Shown here piece after piece: positions 18,240 to 26,023 of a stretch of 64,000 bases of DNA. The DNA is from Piscinibacter sp. (GTDB lineage: Bacteria; Pseudomonadota; Gammaproteobacteria; Burkholderiales; Burkholderiaceae_C): the NCBI GenBank assembly GCA_017983795.1, contig JAGOAS010000002.1, positions 310,001 to 374,000 on the forward strand, given 5' to 3'. The translations under genes were made by a program, and so were the position numbers. The notes under the pieces are model-generated. The model was not told the origin of the DNA. It did not search any database and saw only the letters and a program-made list of their open reading frames with translations. Position 1 is the first letter of the stretch. Every line of letters begins with the position of its first letter.

Positions 18240-20138
18240 CACGAACGGCCCGGTCTGCGCATCGACGCCGCACTGCCACAGCGCGTCGGCGTCCTGGGCC
18301 TGGGCCACGCCCTCGGCGATCACCTGCACCGACAGGCTGTGCAGCATCGCCACCACGCCGTTGACGAAACCGGCGCGCGCCGCGTCGCGGGCGATGTCGC
18401 GCGTGATCGAGGCGTCGAGCTTGACGTAGTCGAGCCCCAGTTCGAACAGGCGCTCGATGCGGCCGATGCGCTCGCCCGCATGCTCGAGGCCGACGCGCGC
18501 GCCGGTCGGGCGCAGCTGGCGTGCGAGCTCGCGCACCAGCTCGAACTGGTCGGCCGCCGCGGCCTCGGGAACCTCCAGCCACACCAGGCGCGCCGCACGC
18601 GGCGCCTGCAGCAGCTGCGCGCGCACGCGCGCGGCGAAGCCACTGTCGCCGAGCGAGGCGATCGCGAGGTTGACGGCGCGCGGCTGGCCGTCGAGCGTGA
18701 TCGCCCCCAGCGCCAGCGAGAGCGCGCGCTCGTCGAGCGCTGCGGTGAGGTGGGCGCGGCCGGCCAGCGGCAGCCAGCGCGCCGCGGGCTCGGGCTCACC
18801 GCCAGGCTCGAGCTGCACGCGCAGCGGGCACTCGAGGTGCACCAGCTGCCCGCTGCGGCTGCGCACCGGGTACTCGACCAGCGAGGCGCGCCCGGCCGCC
18901 AGGGCCTCGTGCAGCCGGCGCCGCCAGCCGCCCTCGCCCAGGCGTGCCAGGGTGGTGCCGGGCTCGCCGGCGGTCTCCACGGCGAAGGCGCCCTTGGCCT
19001 CGGCGCGCGCGAGCGCGAGGTCGGCCTGCGCCATCAGCGCGGCCAGGGCCGTGGCGCGCACCGTCTCGACCGCACCGGCGGCCACCGCCGCCTGCTTGCC
19101 GAAGGCCGGCAGCACCGCCTGCAGTGCGGCGCAGAGAGCGCGCGCGGTCTCCTCGGCCACGCCGCCCACGGGCAGGCAGATCGCGAAGTCCGAGCCGTTG
19201 AGGCGGCCGACGAAGCAGCCGTCGGCGCGCGTCGTGTAGGCCTGCAGCGCCTGGGCGATGGCGGCGATCATGCGGTCGGCGCTGTCGTGGCCGATGCTGC
19301 GGTTCAGCTCGGCCAGATCGAGGATGCGCAGCAGCACCAGGCCACCCTCGGCGCTGCCGTCCTCGCGGTGCAGCGCGGCGTCGAGCTGGCCCATGAAGTG
19401 GGCGCGGTTGGACAGGCCGGTCAGCGCATCGCAGTTGGCCTGGCGCCGCAGCGTCTCGACCTGCGTGGCCTGGCCCTCGAACACCTGCTCGAGGCGCAGC
19501 ACCATCGAGTTCATCGCACTCACCAGACGGCGCAGTTCGGGCGTCGGGGGCTCCTCCACCGTCACGTACTCGCCGCGCTCCAGCGAATGCGCCTGCTCGA
19601 CGGCGCGCTCGAGCGGGCGGCGGATGCGGCCGACCATCAACGCGCCGGCCGCCGCCGCCAGCAGGCCCAGCATCAGCATGGCGGTGGCGCCGCGCTGCAC
19701 GGCGTGCCACAGCTCGTCGTGCGCGAAGCTGCCCTGGCTCTCGACCTCGACGTGGCCGAGCGCGCGCCAGCCGTCCGACACCTGCGCCACGCCGGGCGCG
19801 GCCGCGATCGGCAGCCACTGCGCGAACCAGCGCGGCGCGGCCAGCGGCTGCGGCCGGCCCTCGCGCAGGAAGCGCTGCACGCCGTCGGCGCCGACGAAGC
19901 GGATGCGGCGGTAGAAGCCGGTGTCGAACTGCGCGGAGAGCGCCAGCTCCATCAGCGCCTCGTCGCCCTTCTGCTGCGAGAGCACCTGCGCCAGCGCGGT
20001 GGCGTTGTCGGCGTTCTTCAGCTGCAGCTGCGTCTGCAGCGTGTCGCGCATCGCGTCGGTGTGCACCACCACGCCGCCCACGAAGGCGAGCACGATGACC
20101 ACGAAAAGCTTGAGCCAGATCTGGCCGATCAAGGACAT
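18222..20138 (-). CDS. lapD: LapD-like c-di-GMP receptor with degenerate GGDEF and EAL domains
   Basis: This inner-membrane receptor is predicted to bind c-di-GMP and sequester the periplasmic protease LapG, so that the adhesin stays on the cell. It has 638 residues: membrane segment 8-25, periplasmic LapD/MoxY-type domain to about 148 with a DGW motif (Trp124) at about the position of the LapD tryptophan implicated in LapG contact, second membrane segment about 149-169, HAMP 170-222, GGDEF-like about 230-385, EAL-like to the end. The diguanylate cyclase motif is NGSDF (314-318) and the EAL motif reads ECP. The DDFG metal loop is replaced by LEHAGE, so neither enzyme activity is expected. ATG at 20138 is preferred over an upstream in-frame start because a purine-rich AGGGGG precedes it. 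It lies 16 bases after the lapG-like gene, in the same operon. Confidence 0.9.
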   Translation of the reverse strand: MSLIGQIWLKLFVVIVLAFVGGVVVHTDAMRDTLQTQLQLKNADNATALAQVLSQQKGDEALMELALSAQFDTGFYRRIRFVGADGVQRFLREGRPQPLAAPRWFAQWLPIAAAPGVAQVSDGWRALGHVEVESQGSFAHDELWHAVQRGATAMLMLGLLAAAAGALMVGRIRRPLERAVEQAHSLERGEYVTVEEPPTPELRRLVSAMNSMVLRLEQVFEGQATQVETLRRQANCDALTGLSNRAHFMGQLDAALHREDGSAEGGLVLLRILDLAELNRSIGHDSADRMIAAIAQALQAYTTRADGCFVGRLNGSDFAICLPVGGVAEETARALCAALQAVLPAFGKQAAVAAGAVETVRATALAALMAQADLALARAEAKGAFAVETAGEPGTTLARLGEGGWRRRLHEALAAGRASLVEYPVRSRSGQLVHLECPLRVQLEPGGEPEPAARWLPLAGRAHLTAALDERALSLALGAITLDGQPRAVNLAIASLGDSGFAARVRAQLLQAPRAARLVWLEVPEAAAADQFELVRELARQLRPTGARVGLEHAGERIGRIERLFELGLDYVKLDASITRDIARDAARAGFVNGVVAMLHSLSVQVIAEGVAQAQDADALWQCGVDAQTGPFVSAQRG

Positions 20139-20154
20139 GTTTTTCCCCCTGGCT

Positions 20155-20868
20155 TCATTGGAACCCCTCCGCGCGTGCCTTCGCAATGACTTCGCGCCAA
20201 CGCGACAGCCGGCTCACCGGATCGCCGGCCGAGGTGCTGCCCGTGCCCTGCCACAGGCCCTCGCTGTTGAAGCTGAAGACCGGCGTCAGGTCCGGCCGCT
20301 TCGATGCCGGCCGCACCTCGCCGATCAGGTTGTCGAGGATCAGCGGCTCGGCGAGCGGCTGCGCGTACCAGGCGAGCACCATGTGCGCCTGGCTGACGCC
20401 GCCGGGGCCGCCGATGCTCGCGCGCACGTAGACGAGGCGCAGCCTGGCCACCGGCACGCCGGCCGCGAGCAGGCTGAAATACTTGGCGATGGCGTAGTCC
20501 TCGCAATCACCCTGGCCCTTCTCGAGGGTCTCCAGCGGGCTGGCCCAGTAGTCGTTCTGCCCCCAGGCCGCGGCGTCGTCGGTGAAGACGATGCGGCGGT
20601 TGAAGAACTCGTTCACCTCGGCCAGCAGCGCGGTCTCGTCCTGGCCCGCGCCTTCGGCCAGCATCGGCTGCAGGATCTTCACCGCGGCCACGGCGTGCGG
20701 CCCGAGGCGCTGCGCCGCCAGCGCCATGCGGCTGCGATCCCAGGCCTGGCTACCCAGCGAGATGAGCGTCGACGCGGCCAGCACGGCCGTGAGCGCCCGT
20801 CGCAGCCAGGTCAGGGCCGGCGAAGGCGTGGCGGCGGCGGCCGGCGGGGCAGACGGGTCAGGGCGCAT
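20155..20868 (-). CDS. lapG: LapG-like periplasmic transglutaminase-fold cysteine protease
   Basis: Predicted to cut the adhesin behind its retention module when c-di-GMP is low, releasing it from the cell. It has 237 residues, with a signal-anchor-like hydrophobic stretch at about 24-40. The catalytic triad of the family is visible: Cys122 in GQGDCEDYA, His162 in SQAHMVLAWY and Asp179 in LILDNL, with the usual spacing. The start at 20868 gives the most plausible secreted protein; an in-frame start 19 codons upstream exists. It lies first in a two-gene operon with the LapD-like receptor and is divergent from the outer-membrane channel gene. Confidence 0.9.
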   Translation of the reverse strand: MRPDPSAPPAAAATPSPALTWLRRALTAVLAASTLISLGSQAWDRSRMALAAQRLGPHAVAAVKILQPMLAEGAGQDETALLAEVNEFFNRRIVFTDDAAAWGQNDYWASPLETLEKGQGDCEDYAIAKYFSLLAAGVPVARLRLVYVRASIGGPGGVSQAHMVLAWYAQPLAEPLILDNLIGEVRPASKRPDLTPVFSFNSEGLWQGTGSTSAGDPVSRLSRWREVIAKARAEGFQ

Positions 20869-21089
20869 CGACGTCTTGTTCTCGTCCGTTCGCCCCGGCG
20901 CTTGAGCGCGCAAAGCGGCCAGCACGTCACGCCTGCGGTCGCAATCTGTTGCAAAGCGGCCTGATCGTGCGGTTCAGCCGTGAAAAACTGCGGCCAACCC
21001 GTCATTGGTGGCGGGCCGCGCGTCAGTCCTCACTACACTCCGTGGCGTTTGAGCACCGACAAGGCACCCCGACCAAGGGCCCCTCGAGC

Positions 21090-22547
21090 ATGCAACTGAC
21101 TCCCAAAGCGATCTGCGCCGCCGCGGCGCTCCTGTTCATCACCGGCGCGAGCCTCGGCCAGACGGCCGACACCTTGCGCGACGCCGCCCAGAAGGCGGTG
21201 CAGACCAACCCCGAGGTGACGGCGCGCTTCAACGCCTACCGCGCCGCCGGCGATGCGGTGCACGTGGCACGCGGCGGCTTCCTGCCGCGCGTCGACCTGA
21301 ATGCGCTGGCCGGCCGCGACAACGACCGCATCACCGGCCGCCTGCCCGACGAGACGCAGTCGCTCAACCGCAGCCAGGTCGGCCTCTCGCTCACGCAGCT
21401 GCTGTGGGACGGACTGGGCACGCGCCGCGAGGTCGATCGCCTCACGCACGAGCGCCTAGCGCGCTATTTCGAGCTGATGGAAGCGACCGAGCAGACCGTG
21501 CTCGAAGCCGCGCGCGCTCACTACGACGTGCAGCGCTTCCGCCGCCTCGTGCAGCTGGCCGAAGACAACTACGTGCAGCACCGCTACGCGTTCCTGCAGA
21601 TCCAGTCGCGCGTGAAGGCCGGCGTCGGCCGCGGCGTCGATCTCGAGCAGGCCGGCGCGCGCCTCGCGCTGGCCGAATCCAACCTCGCCACCGAGCAGGC
21701 CAACCTGCACGACGTGACGGTGCGCTACCAGCGCATCGTCGGCGAGCTGCCGCCGGCCAAGCTGCCGGCCCTGGCGATGCTCAAGGACGGCGTGCCCGCC
21801 AGCGCGGGCGACGCGGTGACGCAGTCGCTGCGCAACAGCGCGGCAATCAGCGCCAGCATCGAGGGCCTGCGCGCCGCGCGCGAGGCCGCCAGCGGCCGCG
21901 ACTCGGCCTTCCAGCCGCGCGTCGAGGCGCGCCTGGCCGGCGCCGGCGGCCGCAACGTCGACGGCATCGAAGACCAGAAGCGCAACGCCTCGGCGCACAT
22001 CGTGCTGAACTGGAACCTCTACAACGGCGGCTCCGACAACGCGCGCGTGAACCAGCAGAAGAACCTGCTGAACCAGGCCGCCGACGCGCGCGACCGCGTC
22101 TGCCGCGACACCCGCCAGGTGGCGGCGATCGCCTACAACGACACGCGCAAGCTGACCGAGCAACTCGTCTACCTCGAGCGCAACACGCTGGCCATCGAGA
22201 AGGCGCGCGACGCCTACCGCCAGCAATTCGACATCGGCCAGCGCAGCCTGCTGGATCTGCTCAACGCCGAGAACGAGGTCTACACCGCGCGGCGCGCCTA
22301 CGCGAACGCCGAGCACGACCTCGCGCTGGCCTTCGCGCGCACGCAGGCGGCGACGAACCGCCTCGGCACGGCGCTGGGCATCGCGCGCACCGACCAGGCC
22401 GCCGACGAAGCCGCCGGCTGGGCGGCCGGCGACGATGCGCCGGCGCGCTGCCCGGCGACGGTGGCTGAGGTCGGCAACAACACCGACCGCTCGGCCCTCG
22501 ACGCACGCGCCGAGGGCATGTCGCGCAGCGCACCGGCGCCGCGCTGA
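21090..22547 (+). CDS. TolC-family outer-membrane channel of the type I secretion system (LapE-like)
   Basis: Outer-membrane efflux protein expected to complete the exporter for the giant adhesin. It has 485 residues, starting with a signal peptide (MQLTPKAICAAAALLFITGA) likely cleaved near Gly-Gln-Thr. The body has two repeated coiled-coil/beta halves typical of TolC, with motifs LWDGLGTRREVD in the first and LNWNLYNGGSDNARV in the second. The C-terminal tail is alanine-rich and low in complexity. The ATG at 21090 is chosen because it begins the signal peptide; the frame is open earlier. The 221 bases upstream hold no gene and would contain the divergent promoters with lapG. Its stop is 4 bases from the convergent lpdA stop. 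Confidence 0.88.
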   Translation: MQLTPKAICAAAALLFITGASLGQTADTLRDAAQKAVQTNPEVTARFNAYRAAGDAVHVARGGFLPRVDLNALAGRDNDRITGRLPDETQSLNRSQVGLSLTQLLWDGLGTRREVDRLTHERLARYFELMEATEQTVLEAARAHYDVQRFRRLVQLAEDNYVQHRYAFLQIQSRVKAGVGRGVDLEQAGARLALAESNLATEQANLHDVTVRYQRIVGELPPAKLPALAMLKDGVPASAGDAVTQSLRNSAAISASIEGLRAAREAASGRDSAFQPRVEARLAGAGGRNVDGIEDQKRNASAHIVLNWNLYNGGSDNARVNQQKNLLNQAADARDRVCRDTRQVAAIAYNDTRKLTEQLVYLERNTLAIEKARDAYRQQFDIGQRSLLDLLNAENEVYTARRAYANAEHDLALAFARTQAATNRLGTALGIARTDQAADEAAGWAAGDDAPARCPATVAEVGNNTDRSALDARAEGMSRSAPAPR

Positions 22548-22551
22548 GGCT

Positions 22552-24315
22552 CTACTTGCGCACCGGCGGAAGGTCGGTGCACGCCCCCTCGAAAGCCTCG
22601 GCCGCCAGGCCGATGCTCTCGCCCAGCGTCGGGTGCGGGTGGATGGTCTTGGCTATGTCCACTGCGTCCGCGCCCATCTCGATGGCCAGCGCGATCTCGC
22701 CGATCATGTCGCCGGCATGCGTGCCGACGATGCCGCCGCCGACGATGCGGTGCGTCTCCTCGTCGAACAGCAGCTTGGTGAAGCCCTCGTCGCGGCCGTT
22801 CGCGATGGCGCGGCCCGAGGCCGTCCAGGGGAACAGGCCCTTCTTCACCTTCAGGCCACGCGCCTTGGCTTCGTCTTCGGTCACGCCCACCCAGGCCACT
22901 TCCGGATCGGTGTAGGCCACGCTCGGGATCACGCGCGCGTCGAAGGCGGTCTTCTCGCCGGCGGCGACTTCGGCTGCCACGTGCGCCTCGTGCACCGCCT
23001 TGTGCGCCAGCATGGGCTGGCCGACGATGTCGCCGATGGCGAAGATGTGCGGCACGTTGGTGCGCATCTGCACGTCCACCGGGATGAAGCCGCGGTCGCC
23101 GACGATCACGCCGGCCTTCTCGGCGCCGATCTTCTTGCCGTTGGGCGTGCGGCCGACGGCCTGCAGCACGAGGTCGTAGAGACCTTCGCTCTTGGCGCCG
23201 TCCAGGCCCTCGAACATCACGCGGATGCCGTCCTTCGTCGCTTCGGCGCCGACCGTCTTGGTCTTGAGCATCAGCTTGTCGAAGCGGTGCGCGTTCATTT
23301 TCTGCCAGACCTTGACGAGGTCGCGGTCGGCGCCCTGCATCAGGCCGTCGAGCATCTCGACGACATCGAGCTTCGCACCCAGCGTCGAATACACCGTGCC
23401 CATCTCCAGGCCGATGATGCCGCCGCCGATCACGAGCATCTTCTTGGGCCGCTGGCGCAGTTCGAGCGCGCCGGTGCTGGTGACGATGCGCGGATCGTCC
23501 TTGGGCAGAAAGGGCAGCTTCACCGCCTCGGAGCCGGCGGCGATGATGGCCTGCTTGAACTTGATGGTCTGCGTGCTGCCGTCCTTGCTCAGCACGACCT
23601 TCAGGTGGAACGGGTCGGCGAACTCGCCCGTGCCCTGCACCACCGTGACCTTGCGCATCCTGGCCATCGCGGCCAAGCCGTGGGTCAGCTTGGAGACGAC
23701 CTTCTCCTTGTGCGCCTTGAGCTTGCCGAGGTCGACCACGGGTTCGGCGAAGTTCACGCCCAGCGCCTCGAAGTGCTTGACCTCGTCCATCACCGCGGCG
23801 ACGTGCAGCAGCGCCTTCGAGGGAATGCAGCCGACGTTCAGGCACACGCCACCGAGCGTCGGGAAACGCTCGACCAGCACGGTCTTCAGGCCCAGATCCG
23901 CGGCGCGGAAGGCGGCCGAGTAGCCGCCCGGGCCGGCGCCGAGCACGAGCATGTCGCACTCGAGGTCGGCGGTGCCGGTGTGGGTGGCAGCGCGCGGGGC
24001 TTCGACAGGCTCAGCCCGAGCGGGGGGCTGGGCATCCGTTCGCACTGAGCTTGTCGAAGTGCTCTTCGCAGCGCTGTCCGCCGCCTCCAGCGTCAGGATC
24101 AGCGTGCCTTCGCTGACCTTGTCGCCCAGCGCGACCTTGAGCTCCTTCACCACGCCGGCGTGCGACGAGGGAATCTCCATCGAGGCCTTGTCGCTCTCGA
24201 CGGTGATCAGGCTCTGCTCAGCCTTGATGGTGTCGCCCGGCTTGACGAGCAGTTCGATGATCGCGACTTCCTTGAAGTCGCCGATGTCCGGAACCTTGAT
24301 GTCGATGATCGCCAT
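22552..24315 (-). CDS. lpdA: Dihydrolipoyl dehydrogenase (E3) with N-terminal lipoyl domain
   Basis: E3 of the pyruvate dehydrogenase complex: it reoxidises dihydrolipoamide and passes electrons through FAD to NAD+. It has 587 residues, longer than a usual E3 (about 470) because of an N-terminal lipoyl domain (lysine 43 in ESDKASME) and a linker. Then come the FAD-binding GAGPGG motif (126-131), the redox disulfide Cys158/Cys163 in GGVCLNVGC, the NAD-binding [10 protein letters not shown] and the C-terminal HPHPTLGES with the active-site His/Glu pair. The linker at residues about 85-107 is encoded by a REP-like palindrome (see 23996-24060). It is last in the aceE-aceF-lpdA operon, 10 bases after aceF. 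E3 with a fused lipoyl domain is known from other betaproteobacterial and neisserial complexes. Confidence 0.95.
   Translation of the reverse strand: MAIIDIKVPDIGDFKEVAIIELLVKPGDTIKAEQSLITVESDKASMEIPSSHAGVVKELKVALGDKVSEGTLILTLEAADSAAKSTSTSSVRTDAQPPARAEPVEAPRAATHTGTADLECDMLVLGAGPGGYSAAFRAADLGLKTVLVERFPTLGGVCLNVGCIPSKALLHVAAVMDEVKHFEALGVNFAEPVVDLGKLKAHKEKVVSKLTHGLAAMARMRKVTVVQGTGEFADPFHLKVVLSKDGSTQTIKFKQAIIAAGSEAVKLPFLPKDDPRIVTSTGALELRQRPKKMLVIGGGIIGLEMGTVYSTLGAKLDVVEMLDGLMQGADRDLVKVWQKMNAHRFDKLMLKTKTVGAEATKDGIRVMFEGLDGAKSEGLYDLVLQAVGRTPNGKKIGAEKAGVIVGDRGFIPVDVQMRTNVPHIFAIGDIVGQPMLAHKAVHEAHVAAEVAAGEKTAFDARVIPSVAYTDPEVAWVGVTEDEAKARGLKVKKGLFPWTASGRAIANGRDEGFTKLLFDEETHRIVGGGIVGTHAGDMIGEIALAIEMGADAVDIAKTIHPHPTLGESIGLAAEAFEGACTDLPPVRK
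23996..24060. repeat. REP-like imperfect palindrome inside the lpdA linker
   Basis: Two inverted arms, one containing CTTCGACAGGCTCAG and the other CTGAGCTTGTCGAAG, flank a short centre. The arm order is opposite to the two copies in aceF. On the lpdA strand it is read in frame as a Ser/Thr-rich then RAEPVEAP peptide between the lipoyl and FAD domains. Confidence 0.85.
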
Positions 24316-24325
24316 CGTGGCCTCC

Positions 24326-26002
24326 TTACAGCAGCACCCGGCGGAAATCCGCCAGGATGGCCGCGAAGTAGGCGTTGAAGCGCGCCGCGGCCGCGCCGTC
24401 GATGACGCGGTGGTCCCAGCTCAGCGACAGCGGCAGGATCAGGCGCGGCTGGAAGGCCTTGCCGTCCCAGCGCGGCTCGGTGCTGCTCTTGCACACACCC
24501 ATGATCGAGACCTCGGGCGCGTTGATGATGGGCGTGAAGTAGCGCCCGCCGATGCCGCCGAGCGACGAGATCGAGAAGCAGCCACCGCTCATCTCGGCCG
24601 GCGAGAGCTTGCCCTCGCGCGCCTTGGCGGCGAGCTCGCTCATCTCCTTGCTGATCGCGAGCACGCCCTTCTTGTCGGCGTCCTTGATCACCGGGACCAT
24701 CAGGCCGTTGGGCGTGTCCGCCGCGAAGCCGATGTGGAAGTACTGCTTGAGCACGATCTGCTCGCCGTCCAGCGAGGCGTTGAACTCGGGGAACTTCTTC
24801 AGCGCCGCCACCGCGGCCTTGATGAGGAAGGCCAGCATCGTCACCTTGACGCCGCTCTTCTCGTTCTCCTTGTTGAGCTGCACGCGGAAGGCTTCGAGCT
24901 CGGTGATGTCGGCATCGTCGTGGTTGGTGACGTGCGGGATCACCACCCAGTTGCGGTGCAGGTTGGCGCCGCTGATCTTCTTGATGCGGCTGAGATCCTT
25001 GCGCTCGACCGGGCCGAACTTGGCGAAGTCGACCTGCGGCCAGGGCAGCAGGCCGGGGAAGGCGCCGCCGGCGGCCGCGCCGCCCGCGGGCGCCTTGGCT
25101 TTCTGGGCCTGCGTCTGCACGGCGCCACTCATCACGCCCTTGACGAAGCCCTGCACGTCGTCCTGGGTGATGCGGCCCTTGGGGCCGGAGCCCTTCACTT
25201 CGTCCAGCGGCACGCCGAGTTCGCGCGCCAGCTTGCGGATGGTCGGCGAGGCGTGCGGCAGCGTGCCCTTGGGTGCGCTCGGCTCGTGCACCGGCAGCGC
25301 GGCCGTGGGCACGGGCTTGTGGGCGGGATCCGTTCGCCCTGAGCCTGTCGAAGGGCTGGTCGCGGCACTCGGAGGGGCTTCGACAGGCTCAGCCCGAACG
25401 GAGGGTGATGCCGCGCCGCTGGCCTCGACGATCGCCACCAGGCTGCCCTTGCTGACCTTGTCGCCGAGCTTGACCAGCACTTCCTTCACGACGCCGGCAT
25501 GCGAGGAGGGAATCTCCATCGAGGCCTTGTCGCTCTCGACGGTGATCAGGCTCTGCTCGACCTTGATGCTGTCGCCCGGCTTGACGAAGACCTCGATCAC
25601 GCCGACCTCGGCGAAGTCGCCGATGTCGGGCACACGAACCTCGACGGCGCCGCCGGCGGCGGCGGGTGCGGGCGCAGCCTCCGTTCGCCCTGAGCCTGTC
25701 GAAGGGCCGGGCGTGGCACTCGGCGGGGCTTCGACAGGCTCAGCCCGAGCGGATGACGATGCCCCCGCAGTCTCGAGCAGCAGCACCACCGAGCCTTCGC
25801 CGACCTTGTCGCCCAGCGCGACCTTCAGTTCCTTCACCACGCCGGTGTGCGACGAGGGAATCTCCATCGAGGCCTTGTCGCTTTCCACCGTGATCAGCGA
25901 TTGCTCGGCCTTCACCGCGTCACCGGGCTTGACCAGCAGCTCGATGACGGCCACCTCCTTGAAGTCCCCGATGTCGGGGACCTTCACTTCCACCACTGCC
26001 AT
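24326..26002 (-). CDS. aceF: Pyruvate dehydrogenase E2, dihydrolipoyl acetyltransferase with two lipoyl domains
   Basis: Transfers the acetyl group from E1 to CoA and forms the core of the pyruvate dehydrogenase complex. It has 558 residues: lipoyl domain 1 (lysine 43), linker, lipoyl domain 2 (lysine 159), linker, peripheral-subunit-binding domain ([12 protein letters not shown]...GRITQDDV) and the catalytic acetyltransferase domain ending in [10 protein letters not shown] with His531 and Asp535. Both interdomain linkers contain the peptide pair [16 protein letters not shown], encoded by REP-like palindromes at 25330-25401 and 25681-25751. The gene sits 21 bases after aceE and 10 before lpdA, in one operon. 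Confidence 0.96.
   Translation of the reverse strand: MAVVEVKVPDIGDFKEVAVIELLVKPGDAVKAEQSLITVESDKASMEIPSSHTGVVKELKVALGDKVGEGSVVLLLETAGASSSARAEPVEAPPSATPGPSTGSGRTEAAPAPAAAGGAVEVRVPDIGDFAEVGVIEVFVKPGDSIKVEQSLITVESDKASMEIPSSHAGVVKEVLVKLGDKVSKGSLVAIVEASGAASPSVRAEPVEAPPSAATSPSTGSGRTDPAHKPVPTAALPVHEPSAPKGTLPHASPTIRKLARELGVPLDEVKGSGPKGRITQDDVQGFVKGVMSGAVQTQAQKAKAPAGGAAAGGAFPGLLPWPQVDFAKFGPVERKDLSRIKKISGANLHRNWVVIPHVTNHDDADITELEAFRVQLNKENEKSGVKVTMLAFLIKAAVAALKKFPEFNASLDGEQIVLKQYFHIGFAADTPNGLMVPVIKDADKKGVLAISKEMSELAAKAREGKLSPAEMSGGCFSISSLGGIGGRYFTPIINAPEVSIMGVCKSSTEPRWDGKAFQPRLILPLSLSWDHRVIDGAAAARFNAYFAAILADFRRVLL
25330..25401. repeat. REP-like palindrome in the second aceF linker
   Basis: Arms 25330-25356 and 25374-25401 are near-perfect inverted copies with core CCTGTCGAAG/CTTCGACAGG and a short centre. 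It is in frame in aceF, encoding RAEPVEAP and PSTGSGRTD between lipoyl domain 2 and the subunit-binding domain. Confidence 0.87.
25681..25751. repeat. REP-like palindrome in the first aceF linker
   Basis: Arms 25681-25707 and 25725-25751 have the same sequence family and arm order as the copy at 25330. It is read in frame as RAEPVEAP then PSTGSGRTE between the two lipoyl domains. Confidence 0.87.
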
Positions 26003-26023
26003 GAGTCGTCTCCGTCTTCGTCG

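Noticed and set aside
20869-21089. Possible -10 element TACACT before the outer-membrane channel gene
   Set aside because: No -35 box at acceptable spacing could be found, so it was not annotated as a promoter.
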